Assembly: GCF_030264295.1 (NCBI RefSeq)
Contig: NZ_CP127173.1
Location: 5,215,501-5,279,500, forward strand
Length of the DNA stretch: 64,000 nt
DNA from: Amycolatopsis nalaikhensis
GTDB taxonomy: Bacteria; Actinomycetota; Actinomycetes; Mycobacteriales; Pseudonocardiaceae
Reading direction: 5' to 3'
Part shown: positions 24,325 through 32,936 of the stretch, piece after piece
How the letters are laid out: each line of letters starts with the position of its first letter
How positions within the stretch are numbered: position 1 is the stretch's first letter
Position numbers and translations under genes: made by a program
The notes under the pieces: generated by a model
What the model saw: only the letters and a program-made list of their open reading frames with translations
Databases searched by the model: none
What the model was told of the DNA's origin: nothing

Positions 24325-25530
24325 ATGACGCCGAGCGACACCGAGCTGCCGCGCTTCCCGTTCCACGCCGGGACCGCGCTCGAACCGCCGTCCGAGTGGG
24401 CCGAGTTCCGGGACCGGTGTCCCGTCGCCCGCGTCGCGCTGGCCAGCGGGGACGAGGCCGCGCTGGTCACCCGCTACGACGACGTCAAGCGCGTGCTCTC
24501 GGACCCGCGGTTCACCCGGCCGACCCCGGCGGACGACGCCGCGCGGGTCGCCGACACCGAGTCCGGCGGCGTCTTCAACAGCGAGATGGCCACCGTGCTC
24601 CCGCAGCACGGCGAGGGCCACCTGAAGTGGCGCCGGACGATCGGGAAGTGGTTCACCGCCAAGCGGATGAACGCCTTGCGGCCCGGCATGGCGGCGATGG
24701 CCGAGCAGCTCGTCGGCGAGCTGGTCGCGAAGGGCGCGCCCGGCGACCTCAAGGCCGGAGTTGCTTTCCCGCTGCCCGTCTGGGTCATCTGCGACATGCT
24801 CGGCGTGCCGGACGCCGACCGGGACCGGTTCGCGCACTGGTCGGACGTCATGCTCAGCATGACCCGCTACACCCAGGCCGAGTTCGACGCCGCGCAGGCG
24901 GAGTTCGGCCGCTACATGGGCGGGCACATCGCCACCAAGCGCGCGAACCCGGGCGACGACCTGCTGAGCGCGTTGATCGCCGAGGGCGAGGACTGGTCCG
25001 ACGCGCTGCTGACCGCCACCGGCATCGGCCTGCTCATCGCCGGGCACGAGACCACCGCGAACATGATCGCCAAGATGGTGGCGATGCTCCTGGCCGACCG
25101 GAGCCGGTGGGAACGGCTGCTCGCCGACCCGTCACTCGTGCGCACCGCCGTCGAGGAATCCCTGCGGCTGGACGCCAACGCCGGGGTCGGCATGGCGCGC
25201 TACCTGGTCGAGGACTTCGAAGTCGGCGGCACCGTGCTGCCGCGCGGGACCACCGCGATGTGCAGCATGGCAGCGGCGAACCGCGACGAGCGCGCGTTCG
25301 AAAACGCCGCGGACATGGACCTCGGCCGCAGCCCGAACCCGCACCTCGCCTTCGGGGCCGGCGCGCACGCCTGCCTCGGGCAGCCGCTGGCCCGCACGGA
25401 GCTGCAGGTGGCTCTGGAGGTGCTGCTGCGCGAGCTGCCGACGCTCGAGCTGGCGGTGCCCGCCGATGAACTCCGCCGCGTCGAAGGGCTCGCCGTCGGC
25501 GGCCTGCGGGAACTGCCCGTCCGGTGGTGA
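24325..25530 (+). CDS. Cytochrome P450
   Basis: 401-aa soluble bacterial P450. I-helix oxygen-binding motif AGHETTAN (about residues 239-246), K-helix EESLR (about 276-280), and heme loop FGAGAHACLG with the thiolate Cys near residue 350. A monooxygenase fed by the [3Fe-4S] ferredoxin and ferredoxin reductase encoded two and three genes downstream. ATG 24325 follows GAGGAG. Its TGA overlaps the TetR start. Substrate unknown; no biosynthetic genes adjoin, so catabolism or detoxification is as likely as secondary metabolism. Confidence 0.96.
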   Translation: MTPSDTELPRFPFHAGTALEPPSEWAEFRDRCPVARVALASGDEAALVTRYDDVKRVLSDPRFTRPTPADDAARVADTESGGVFNSEMATVLPQHGEGHLKWRRTIGKWFTAKRMNALRPGMAAMAEQLVGELVAKGAPGDLKAGVAFPLPVWVICDMLGVPDADRDRFAHWSDVMLSMTRYTQAEFDAAQAEFGRYMGGHIATKRANPGDDLLSALIAEGEDWSDALLTATGIGLLIAGHETTANMIAKMVAMLLADRSRWERLLADPSLVRTAVEESLRLDANAGVGMARYLVEDFEVGGTVLPRGTTAMCSMAAANRDERAFENAADMDLGRSPNPHLAFGAGAHACLGQPLARTELQVALEVLLRELPTLELAVPADELRRVEGLAVGGLRELPVRW

Positions 25531-26183
25531 CCGCGGTGGACCGGGCCCAGGCGACGCGGGAGCTGATCCTCGCCGCCGCGGAACGGCTCTACGCCGAGCA
25601 CGGGGTGCTCGCGGTGTCGAACCGGCAGATCAGCGAGGCTGCCGGGCAGGGCAACAACACCGCGGTCGGCTACCACTTCGGCGCGCGGGCCGATCTGGTG
25701 CGGGCCATCGCCCGCAAGCACTCCGCCCGCGTCGAGGAGCTGCGGCGGCACGCGCTGGCCGACGTCGGCGCGGCCGCCGGGCTGCGCGAGTGGGTCCGGT
25801 GCCTGGTCCACCCGGCCACGGAGTACCTGGCCACGGCCGGGCCGCCCACCTGGTTCGCCCGGTTCACCGCCCAGGTGATGACCGTGCCGTCGCTGCGGGC
25901 GGTCGTCGCCGCGGAAACGCTGGCGTCGCCGTCGCTCGCCCGGACCGTGGACGGGCTGGTGCGGTGCCTGCCCGAGCTGCCGCCCGACGTCCGCGCGGAA
26001 CGCAGCGACATGACCCGGCAGCTGCTGATCCACACGATGGCCGAGCGCGAGCGCGCCCTGGCCGAAGGCGGCGTCACCTCGCGATCGAGCTGGCGCGAAG
26101 CCGCCACGGGCCTCACCGACGCACTGGTCGGCCTGTGGCTCGCCCCCGTGACCCGACGGGACAACGGAAAGGAACGACCATGA
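25527..26183 (+). CDS. TetR-family regulator within the P450 operon
   Basis: 218-aa TetR protein: HTH ATRELILAAAERLYAEHGVLAVSNRQISEAAGQGNNTAVGYHFGARADLVRAI, then a ligand domain with a C-terminal segment (MTRQLLIHTMAERERALAEGG). The GTG start overlaps the P450 stop by GTGA, and its own stop overlaps the ferredoxin start region, so all four genes are one transcript. A negative feedback loop through the TTAAGTCAA palindrome is inferred. Confidence 0.9.
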   Translation: MTAVDRAQATRELILAAAERLYAEHGVLAVSNRQISEAAGQGNNTAVGYHFGARADLVRAIARKHSARVEELRRHALADVGAAAGLREWVRCLVHPATEYLATAGPPTWFARFTAQVMTVPSLRAVVAAETLASPSLARTVDGLVRCLPELPPDVRAERSDMTRQLLIHTMAERERALAEGGVTSRSSWREAATGLTDALVGLWLAPVTRRDNGKERP

Positions 26184-26380
26184 AGGTCTTCGTCGACGAG
26201 GAAAAGTGCTGCGGCGCCGGTACTTGCGTGATGCTCGCGCCGGACGTCTTCGACCAGCGCGAAGAGGACGGGATCGTGATCCTGCTCGACGAGCACCCCA
26301 GCGCGGAGCTGCACGCGACGGTCCGGGAGGCCGCCAGCGTCTGCCCGGGCGTGGCGATTTCGGTCAGCGAGGACGCGTGA
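26180..26380 (+). CDS. Ferredoxin of the [3Fe-4S] type
   Basis: 66-aa electron carrier. Cysteine layout EKCCGAGTCVMLAPDVF ... ASVCPGVAIS, with a missing fourth cluster ligand (Gly/Ala at the usual Cys site), is the P450-associated [3Fe-4S]/[4Fe-4S] ferredoxin pattern of actinomycetes. ATG 26180 follows AAAGGAACGACC and overlaps the TetR stop by 4 bp. Donates electrons to the P450. Confidence 0.95.
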   Translation: MKVFVDEEKCCGAGTCVMLAPDVFDQREEDGIVILLDEHPSAELHATVREAASVCPGVAISVSEDA

Positions 26381-27546
26381 ACGTCCTCGTCGTCGGGGCT
26401 TCGGCGGCCGGTCTCGCGACCGTGGAAGCCCTGCGGCGCAGGGGGTTCGACGGCCGCGTGACCGTGCTGGGCGCCGAACCGCACCTGCCGTACGACCGGC
26501 CGCCACTGTCCAAACAGGTCCTCGGTGGGACCTGGGAACCCGAGCGAGCCCGGCTCCGCACCCCCGAGGCACTGTCCGGTTTGGACGCCGAGTTCGTGCT
26601 CGGCGACCCGGCCACGCGGCTGGACGCGGCGACGCGGACGGTGCACACGCTGAGCGGCCGGAGCCTGCGCGCGGACGCCGTCGTGCTCGCCACCGGGCTG
26701 CGGCCGCGGACCTTGCCGGGGCAGCACGGCCTGGCCGGGGTCTACGTGCTCCGCACCCTCGACGACGCGCTGGCCCTGCGGGCGGACCTCGAGCCGGGCA
26801 AGCGGGTGGTGGTCGTCGGCGACGGCGTGCTCGGCACCGAGATCGCCGCTACCGTCTGCGACCTCGGCGTGCCGGTCACCCTGGCCGGACCGCAGTCCGC
26901 GCCGCTGGCCTGCCAGTTCGGCCCGCTGGTCGCCGGGCGGCTCGCCGAGCTGCACGCCGGGCGCGGCGTCTCCTTGAAACTCGGCGCCGCCGTCACCGAC
27001 CTCACCCAGGAGGACGGGCGGGTCGCGGGGGTGCGGCTGGCGACCGGCGAGGTGCTGCCCGCCGACGTCGTTGTGGTGGCATTCGGCGCCGCGCCCGCGA
27101 CGGAGTGGTTGTCGGGCAGCGGGGTGCTGTGCGACAACGGCGTCGTGTGCGACTCCCGGTGCCGCGCGGCGGACGGGATCTACGCGGCCGGCGACGTCGC
27201 CCGCTGGCACCACGAAGGCCTGGACGCGTTACTGCGGCTGGAAAACCGGACCAACGCCACCGAGCAGGCGGTCGCCGTCGCGGGGAACATCCTCGGCGAC
27301 GACCGCCCGTACACGCCGGTGCCGTACTTCTGGACGAACCAGTTCGACGCCCGGATCCACGTGCACGGCACGCTGTCCGCGGACGCCGAGGTGTCCATTG
27401 TGGAGGGGGCGGTGGCCGCGGGCCGGTTCGTGGCCCGGTACCGCCGGGGCGGCGAGGTCGTGGGCGTGCTCGGCTGGAACATGCCCAAGCAGGCCCGCCT
27501 GCGGCGCCCGGAGATCGCCGGGGCGACCGCCCTCACTCCACGGTGA
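26377..27546 (+). CDS. FAD-dependent ferredoxin reductase
   Basis: 389-aa NAD(P)H:ferredoxin oxidoreductase of the rubredoxin/putidaredoxin-reductase type: FAD motif VVGASAAGLATVEALRRRG, the LPYDRPPLSKQVL signature, NAD motif VVVVGDGVLGTEIAATVCDLG (about residue 146) and the second FAD motif GIYAAGDVARW. Start GTG overlaps the ferredoxin stop (GTGA). Completes a self-sufficient P450 electron chain. Its 3' end overlaps the convergent glmS by 14 bp. Confidence 0.95.
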   Translation: MNVLVVGASAAGLATVEALRRRGFDGRVTVLGAEPHLPYDRPPLSKQVLGGTWEPERARLRTPEALSGLDAEFVLGDPATRLDAATRTVHTLSGRSLRADAVVLATGLRPRTLPGQHGLAGVYVLRTLDDALALRADLEPGKRVVVVGDGVLGTEIAATVCDLGVPVTLAGPQSAPLACQFGPLVAGRLAELHAGRGVSLKLGAAVTDLTQEDGRVAGVRLATGEVLPADVVVVAFGAAPATEWLSGSGVLCDNGVVCDSRCRAADGIYAAGDVARWHHEGLDALLRLENRTNATEQAVAVAGNILGDDRPYTPVPYFWTNQFDARIHVHGTLSADAEVSIVEGAVAAGRFVARYRRGGEVVGVLGWNMPKQARLRRPEIAGATALTPR

Positions 27547-29356
27547 CCGACTTCGCCAGGTTGCGCGGCTTGTCGATGTCGTAGCCCAGCGTCAGCGCGG
27601 CGTGGTAGGCCAGCAGCTGCAGCGGGATCGTCAGCAGGATCGGGTCCAGCTCCGGCTCGGTCTTGGGCACCACGATCCGCGGGACGTCCAGCTCGCCGAA
27701 GTCGACGTTCTCGTGCGTCACGGCCAGCACCGAGCCGCCGCGGGCCTTGATCTGCTGGACCGCGGCCAGGTTGCGCTCGGTCAGCTCGTCCGACGGCACG
27801 ACGGCGACGGTCGGGAGGGACTCGTCGATCAGGGCGAGCGGGCCGTGCTTCAGCTCGGACGTCTGGTACGCCTCGGCGTGGCGGTAGGAGATCTCCTTGA
27901 ACTTCTGCGCGCCCTCCCGCGCCACCGGGTACCCGCGGACCCGGCCGACGAAGAACAGGCTGTTCGCGGCCGCGACGGCCTTCGCGTGCTCGGCGATCTC
28001 CGGCTCGAAGTCCAGGATGGACTTGATCTGGCCGGGCAGCGCGCGGATCGCGTCGATGATCCGCTGACCGTCCGCATTGGACAGGTCGCGCACCCGGCCG
28101 AGCGACAGCGCGATCAGCGCGAAGCCGACGGCCATGTTCGTCAGCGCCTTGGTCGAGGCGACCGCGATCTCCGGGCCGGCGTGCAGGTAGACGCCGCCGT
28201 CGCAGGCGCGGGCGATGGTCGAGCCGACGACGTTGACCAGCCCGACGACCCGGCCGCCCTTGCGCTTGATCTCCTCGACGGCGAACGCCGTGTCGATCGT
28301 CTCGCCGGACTGGCTGACCGCGATGTAGAGCGTGTCGGCCTCGATGATCGGGTTGCGGTAGCGGAACTCCGACGCGGCTTCGGCGTCGGCGGGGATCCGC
28401 GCCAGTTCTTCGATCATCGTCGCGCCGATCTGCCCGACGTAGTAGGCGGAACCGCAGCCGAGGATCTTCACGCGGCTGAACCCGCGCAGCTCCCGCGGCG
28501 TCAGGTTGAGCCCGTCGAGGCGGGCGACGCCGAACCGGTCGTCCAGGCGGCCGCGGATCATCCGCGCCACCGACTCGGGCTGCTCCTGGATCTCCTTGGC
28601 CATGTAGTGCGGGTAACCGCCCAGGTCGAGGTCCTCGGCGGCGATGTCGATCTCGGTGGCCGGCTTGGTGGTGTCGCTCTCGTCGACGGTGAAGGTGCGG
28701 TAGCCGGTGGCGAAGACGGTCGCGAACTCGCCGTCGTCGAGGTGCGCGACCTGCGAGGTGTGCCGGACGAGCGCGGCGAGGTCGCTGGCGACGAACATCT
28801 CCCGCTCGCCGACGCCGATGATCAGCGGCGAGCCGTTGCGCGCGATGACGAGGCGGTCCGGGTGCGCGCTGTCGGTGACGGCGATCGCGTAGGTGCCGGT
28901 GATCCGCGAGACCGCCTCGACGACGGCGTCTTCGAGGGTCTCGGCGCTCGAGCGCGCGATCAGGTGGGCGAGGACCTCGGTGTCGGTCTCAGAGGTGAGG
29001 GTGACCCCGGCGTCGGCGAGCTGGGCGCGCAGGGCGTCGGCGTTGTCGATGATGCCGTTGTGGACGACGCAGATCCGGCCGTCTTCGGAGGTGTGCGGGT
29101 GGGCGTTGTCCTCGGACGCGGGACCGTGCGTGGCCCAGCGCGTGTGCCCGATGCCGACCTTGCCGGTGAGCCGCTTGGGCAGCGCCGCGGCGAGGTTGCG
29201 GACCCGGCCCACGACGCGGTGGACCTGCGGCGCGCCCTTGGCGCCGAGGACGGCGATGCCGGCCGAGTCGTAGCCGCGGTATTCGAGCCGGGTCAGGCCT
29301 TCCAGCAGGATGGGGGCGGCGTTCTGGCCGCCGATGTAGCCGACGATTCCACACAT
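27533..29356 (-). CDS. glmS: Glutamine-fructose-6-phosphate aminotransferase
   Basis: 607 aa, full length. It makes glucosamine-6-phosphate for peptidoglycan precursors. N-terminal Ntn amidotransferase with catalytic Cys after Met (MCGIVGYIGG) and YRGYDSAGIAVL; two SIS domains (KILGCGSAYYVGQIG, AVSQSGETIDT, then FVGRVRGYPVAREGAQKFKEISYRHAE); C-terminal DKPRNLAKSVTVE. The nearby lack of a riboswitch-like leader is consistent with actinobacteria, which do not use the glmS ribozyme. Downstream of a 90-aa gene by 24 bp. Confidence 0.98.
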   Translation of the reverse strand: MCGIVGYIGGQNAAPILLEGLTRLEYRGYDSAGIAVLGAKGAPQVHRVVGRVRNLAAALPKRLTGKVGIGHTRWATHGPASEDNAHPHTSEDGRICVVHNGIIDNADALRAQLADAGVTLTSETDTEVLAHLIARSSAETLEDAVVEAVSRITGTYAIAVTDSAHPDRLVIARNGSPLIIGVGEREMFVASDLAALVRHTSQVAHLDDGEFATVFATGYRTFTVDESDTTKPATEIDIAAEDLDLGGYPHYMAKEIQEQPESVARMIRGRLDDRFGVARLDGLNLTPRELRGFSRVKILGCGSAYYVGQIGATMIEELARIPADAEAASEFRYRNPIIEADTLYIAVSQSGETIDTAFAVEEIKRKGGRVVGLVNVVGSTIARACDGGVYLHAGPEIAVASTKALTNMAVGFALIALSLGRVRDLSNADGQRIIDAIRALPGQIKSILDFEPEIAEHAKAVAAANSLFFVGRVRGYPVAREGAQKFKEISYRHAEAYQTSELKHGPLALIDESLPTVAVVPSDELTERNLAAVQQIKARGGSVLAVTHENVDFGELDVPRIVVPKTEPELDPILLTIPLQLLAYHAALTLGYDIDKPRNLAKSVTVE

Positions 29357-29380
29357 GGCGAACCTCTTTCGATGGCTGTC

Positions 29381-29650
29381 TCAGCCGTAGACGATGCGGC
29401 GAAGCTGGCGCTCGGACAGGACCGGGGCGGCCACGAGGCGGCCGCGCAGCTCGGCGGCGATCCGGGGGAAGATTTCGGGGTTCTTCCGGCCCTCGGCCTG
29501 CAGCTCGCTGTGCCGGCGACGGACGTAGGCCTCGGTGGGCATCCGGTAGAAGGCGAGGACATCGTCGACAACGCGGGCGGCGACCCCCGGCGGCAGACCG
29601 GTGGACGCGGCGACGCGCTCGACGATGTCGGTGTCCTCCACGCCGGACAT
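29381..29650 (-). CDS. Small conserved hypothetical protein upstream of glmS
   Basis: 89-90 aa (two consecutive ATGs at 29653 and 29650). The first half, DIVERVAASTGLPPGVAARVVDDVLAFYRMP, resembles a small helical DNA-binding or HU-like fold; the second half is basic (RRRHSELQAEGRKNPEIFPRIAAELRGRLVA). It has good codon bias and lies 24 bp before glmS on the same strand, so it may share its transcript. No strong ribosome site. A 24-bp palindrome sits 27 bp upstream. Function unknown. Confidence 0.75.
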   Translation of the reverse strand: MSGVEDTDIVERVAASTGLPPGVAARVVDDVLAFYRMPTEAYVRRRHSELQAEGRKNPEIFPRIAAELRGRLVAAPVLSERQLRRIVYG

Positions 29651-29679
29651 CATGCACTGAAGGAGGGGTGAAGGCCAAA

Positions 29680-29703
29680 AACTTGCCCGAATTCGGGCAA
29701 GTT
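29680..29703. promoter_or_regulatory. 24-bp perfect palindrome upstream of the glmS operon
   Basis: Each half is AACTTGCCCGAA or its complement, with no spacer. It lies just upstream of the 90-aa gene and downstream of the dapA-like gene on the same strand, so it may be an operator for the glmS operon or a terminator for the upstream gene; the flanking As on one side fit weakly with the latter. Confidence 0.6.
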
Positions 29704-29728
29704 CCGGTTCTTGGTGGGCGCCGGACTC

Positions 29729-29817
29729 AAGCGCCCCAATGTGGCCTTCGGTGCGTCAGACGCAACGAAGGCCGCCTTGGGTGCGTCAGACGCAACCAAG
29801 GCCACATTGGGGCGCTT
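29729..29817. repeat. Compound palindrome of the AATGTGGC family
   Basis: Perfect 20-bp outer arms AAGCGCCCCAATGTGGCCTT (29729-29748) and their complement (29798-29817). Inside, TGCGT-CAG-ACGCA occurs twice as mini-hairpins flanking a central AAGGCCGCCTT. The RNA could fold as a long stem with two side hairpins. It lies 6 bp after the dapA-like stop, so it can serve as a terminator here. Same family as 1.2 kb. Confidence 0.85.
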
Positions 29818-29822
29818 GGGGC

Positions 29823-30686
29823 TCAGGCGGCCAGTGCGTCCGTCAGGGCCTGGACCTCTGTCGGCTCCAGCAGCGGGAGGCGGACGCTCGCGTGCGGGAT
29901 GACTCCCAGCCTGGCCAGGGCCGCCTTGGCCGTCGTCGTGCCCGGTGCCGTGCGCATGATCGCCTCCACCAGCGGCAACAGCGATTCCTGGATCGCCCGC
30001 GCCGCCATCAGGTCGCCGCGGTGGACTGCCTCGATCAGGGCCGCGTTGCGGTCCGCGGCGACGTTGCCCACCACGCTCACCAACCCCGCCGCGCCGCACG
30101 CGAGGTAGGGCAGGTTCAGCTCGTCGATCCCGCAGTAGTACGCCAGCGACGTCCGGGCCCGCACCGACATCGCCTCGAACAGGTCGCCCTTGGCGTCCTT
30201 GACCGCCCGGATCCGCGGGTGTTCGGCGAGTTCCACCAGCGTGTCGGCGGTCATGGCGATCCCGGCGCGCGCGGGGACGTCGTAGAGCATCACCGGCAGG
30301 TCGGTCGCGTCGGCGACCGCGACGCAGTGCGCGACGACCCCGGCCTGCGTCGGCCGCGAGTAGTACGGGCAGACCAGCAGCAACGCGTCCGCGCCCGCGG
30401 CTTCCGCCTCGCGGGCCCGGCGCACGCTGGCGGCCGTGTCGTAGGTGCCGACCCCGGCGATCACCCGCGCCCGGTCCCCGGCCCGCGTCCGCACGGACCG
30501 CACCAGCCACGCGGCTTCGGCGTCGGTGAGGGTGGGGGCTTCGCCGGTCGTGCCGCCGACGACGAGGCCGTCGCAGCCGGTGTCGAGCAGGTGCCCGACG
30601 AGGCGGTCGAGCCCGGGTTCGCAGAGCGCGCCGCCGGGGCGCATGGGAGTCACCATCGCGACGAGGTTGGTGCCGAAGTCGGTCAT
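29823..30686 (-). CDS. Dihydrodipicolinate synthase/N-acetylneuraminate lyase family protein
   Basis: 287-aa class I aldolase-type TIM barrel: GGTTGEAPTL (the pair of threonines before Glu), YDVPAR with the catalytic Tyr (about 134), and AVKDAKGD with the Schiff-base Lys (about 163). Biosynthetic DapA is possible, but the divergent LysR regulator and absence of other lysine genes favour a catabolic or alternative 2-oxo-acid lyase. ATG 30686. Followed by a compound palindrome. Confidence 0.88.
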   Translation of the reverse strand: MTDFGTNLVAMVTPMRPGGALCEPGLDRLVGHLLDTGCDGLVVGGTTGEAPTLTDAEAAWLVRSVRTRAGDRARVIAGVGTYDTAASVRRAREAEAAGADALLLVCPYYSRPTQAGVVAHCVAVADATDLPVMLYDVPARAGIAMTADTLVELAEHPRIRAVKDAKGDLFEAMSVRARTSLAYYCGIDELNLPYLACGAAGLVSVVGNVAADRNAALIEAVHRGDLMAARAIQESLLPLVEAIMRTAPGTTTAKAALARLGVIPHASVRLPLLEPTEVQALTDALAA

Positions 30687-30759
30687 GGTCGAACCATGCC
30701 GTCGCCGGACTGCCGCGGTCCAGCGATGCTTTCTTGCCGATAGTGCGTAGTGTGGCTTC

Positions 30760-31653
30760 ATGATCGAGGTCGGTGCGCTGCGGGCGTTGCGGTCGGTGGC
30801 GGCGCTCGGGACGCTGGCGAAGGCCGCCGACGAGCTCGGGTTCACGGCCTCGGCGGTGTCGCAGCAGATCAAACGGCTGGAGCGGCAGGTCGGCGTGCCG
30901 GTACTGGCGCCGGCGGGCCGCGGGGTCGTGCTCACCCCGGCTGGCCAGGCCGTCGTCGACTCGGCGCCCGAGGTGTTCCAGGCGCTGGAACGGTGCGCGC
31001 GGGCGGCCCAGTCGGTGGCGGACGGCGCACCGCGGGGGACGCTGCGCGTGGTCGCGTTCTCGACCGGCATCCGCGGCCTGCTCGCGCCCGCGTTGCCCGC
31101 GCTGGCGGCGAGCGCGCCCGAGCTGCGCCTGGACATCACCGAGCAGGACCCGGACGAGGCGCTGCGCAGCGTCGACGCCGGAACGGCCGACCTCGCCCTG
31201 GTCCACGACGCCGACGGGTTACCGGCCCCGTTGCCACCGTCGATGCGCCGCCGCGCGGTGCACACCGACGTCGGCGACGTGGTGCTGACCGGCGACCACC
31301 CGCTCGCCCGGCTCGACCGGCCGTTGACCGGCGCCGACCTCGCAGGCCACGCGTGGGTGACGAGCCCGCCGGGGACGGTGTGCCACCAGTGGTTCCGTCG
31401 GCTTTTCGCGGACGCGCCCGAGGAGCCGGACGTCCGGCACCTGGTGGACGACTTCGCGACGCAGCTGTCCCTGGTGGCGGCGGGCGGGGTGCTGGCGTTG
31501 ATCCCGAGGCTGGCCCGGCCGCCGTTGGGGGAGGGCTTGGTGACCCGGCCACTGCGCCGCCAGCCGAAGCGCGAGGTCCACGCGGCTTGGCGACGCAGCG
31601 CGGACGCGAGCCCGGCGATCCGCGCGGTCCTCACCGCCCTCCGGCCGTCTTGA
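30760..31653 (+). CDS. LysR-family transcriptional regulator
   Basis: 297 aa: N-terminal HTH LRALRSVAALGTLAKAADELGFTASAVSQQIKRLERQVGVPVLAPAGRGVVLTPAG and a periplasmic-binding-fold effector domain (LRVVAFSTGIRGLLAPALPALAAS...). Divergent from the DapA-family gene with a 73-bp shared promoter, the classic arrangement for LysR control of the neighbour. Its TGA stop is the first three bases of the TGAATGACTCATTCA palindrome. Confidence 0.92.
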   Translation: MIEVGALRALRSVAALGTLAKAADELGFTASAVSQQIKRLERQVGVPVLAPAGRGVVLTPAGQAVVDSAPEVFQALERCARAAQSVADGAPRGTLRVVAFSTGIRGLLAPALPALAASAPELRLDITEQDPDEALRSVDAGTADLALVHDADGLPAPLPPSMRRRAVHTDVGDVVLTGDHPLARLDRPLTGADLAGHAWVTSPPGTVCHQWFRRLFADAPEEPDVRHLVDDFATQLSLVAAGGVLALIPRLARPPLGEGLVTRPLRRQPKREVHAAWRRSADASPAIRAVLTALRPS

Positions 31654-31669
31654 ATGACTCATTCAGGAC
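31651..31669. terminator. Left half of 45-bp palindromic element interrupted by IS
   Basis: TGAATGACTCATTCA (31651-31665) followed by GGAC, which is the left copy of the IS target duplication. Joined to the sequence after 32997 it recreates the full element, with outer arms CCGTCTTGAATGA..., between two convergent genes. Confidence 0.85.
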
Positions 31670-31710
31670 TGGGCATGCCCCGATTTGGCAGACGGGGTTG
31701 ATGAGTGGAA

Positions 31711-32604
31711 TCAGGCTATCTGAGCTTCGGTGGCCGGCTGGGTGGCTGTCTCGTAGATGCTGGGGCTGAGGTAGCCGAGGCTGGAATGCCGGCGGCGGGT
31801 GTTGTACCAGCCTTCGATGTAGCTGAAGATCGCCTGGTGAGCCTCGGCTTTGGTGGGCCAGGGCTGTCGGTCGAGCAGTTCGGTTTTGATGGTGGCGAAG
31901 AACGACTCGGCCACCGCGTTGTCCCAGCACTGGCCTGTGCGGCCGACCGAGAGCCGGACTCCGGCGTCGGCGGCGGTGCGGGCGAACTGGGCCGAGGTGT
32001 ACTGGCAGCCGCGGTCGGAGTGGAAGATCACCCCGGGAGCGGGGCGGCGCTGGGTGAGAGCGGTGCGTAGCGCGGTGTCGATGAGGTCGGTGCGCAGGTG
32101 GTCGGCGGTGGCCCAGCCCACGACTCGCCGGGAGGCGATGTCGATCACGGTGGCCAGATAGAGCCAGCCTTCCCCGGTGGGGATGTAGGTGATGTCCCCG
32201 CACCACCGCGTGTTGATGTCCTCGGGGTGGCAGGTGAAGTCGCGGGTGATCAGGTCCGGGCGGGCCGGGGCGGCCGGGTCGGCGACGGTGGTGGTGCGCC
32301 ATCGCTTCGGTGCCCGTCCCGCTCGTCGGGCCTGGCGCATCAGCCGGGCGATGCGTTTGCGGGAATGGCGGTGCCCCTGGGCTCGCAGTTCGGCGTGCAC
32401 GCGTGGTGACCCGTAGGTGCCGCGGGACTCCTCGTGCACCTCGATGATTTTCTCGGTCAGGGCGGCATCCTCGTGGGCACGCTGCGAGAGACCGGTGCGG
32501 TGGGCGTAGTAGGCGGCACGGGAGACCTTCAGCAGGGCGCAGGCACGCGTGACCGTGCCTGCGCCGCGGGCGTTCTCCGCCTCGATGAACGGGTAGACGT
32601 TCAC
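31711..32604 (-). CDS. IS3-family transposase OrfB
   Basis: 297-aa catalytic transposase subunit with an HTH_21 segment (HEESRGTYGSPRVHAELRAQGHRHSRKRIARLMR) and an rve integrase core: first Asp in TRWCGDITYI, second Asp in IFHSDRGCQYTS, Glu in DNAVAESFFATIKTEL, the DDE triad with the K/R following. Starts at GTG 32604, overlapping orfA by GTGA; an OrfAB fusion by programmed frameshift is the family norm, and coupling by overlap is the alternative here. Confidence 0.96.
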   Translation of the reverse strand: MNVYPFIEAENARGAGTVTRACALLKVSRAAYYAHRTGLSQRAHEDAALTEKIIEVHEESRGTYGSPRVHAELRAQGHRHSRKRIARLMRQARRAGRAPKRWRTTTVADPAAPARPDLITRDFTCHPEDINTRWCGDITYIPTGEGWLYLATVIDIASRRVVGWATADHLRTDLIDTALRTALTQRRPAPGVIFHSDRGCQYTSAQFARTAADAGVRLSVGRTGQCWDNAVAESFFATIKTELLDRQPWPTKAEAHQAIFSYIEGWYNTRRRHSSLGYLSPSIYETATQPATEAQIA

Positions 32605-32936
32605 CGGGTCTCCTTCGCGAAGAAAGCCGTCGCCCGTTTGAGGATTTCCACGTCCTCACGCAGCCGGGTGTTCTCTTTCCGCAGCGCGGCGAGCTCGGCC
32701 TTCTCGTCGCTGGTCAGCCCGTCGGTGCGGATCCCCGCGTCGCGTTCGGCCTGCACTATCCATTTCCGGACCACCGAGTCGGTCAGCTCGAAGTCCCGGA
32801 CCACCTCCGGCACCGTCCGCTCGCCGCGTTGCACCAGCCCGACGATCTGGGCTTTGAACTCAGGCGTGAACACCCGCCGAGGTCGCTGCCGGGCCCGGGG
32901 CTTCTTCTTCGCCATGGGTTCCATGATGAGGGACAT
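32601..32936 (-). CDS. IS3-family transposase OrfA
   Basis: About 111-aa DNA-binding subunit: HTH PRRVFTPEFKAQIVGLVQRGERTVPEVVRDFELTDSVVRKWIVQAE and a C-terminal leucine-zipper-like helix (EKAELAALRKENTRLREDVEILKRATAFFAKE) used for multimerisation. The start is uncertain: ATGs at 32936, 32924 and 32915 are all in frame. Confidence 0.92.
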   Translation of the reverse strand: MSLIMEPMAKKKPRARQRPRRVFTPEFKAQIVGLVQRGERTVPEVVRDFELTDSVVRKWIVQAERDAGIRTDGLTSDEKAELAALRKENTRLREDVEILKRATAFFAKETR

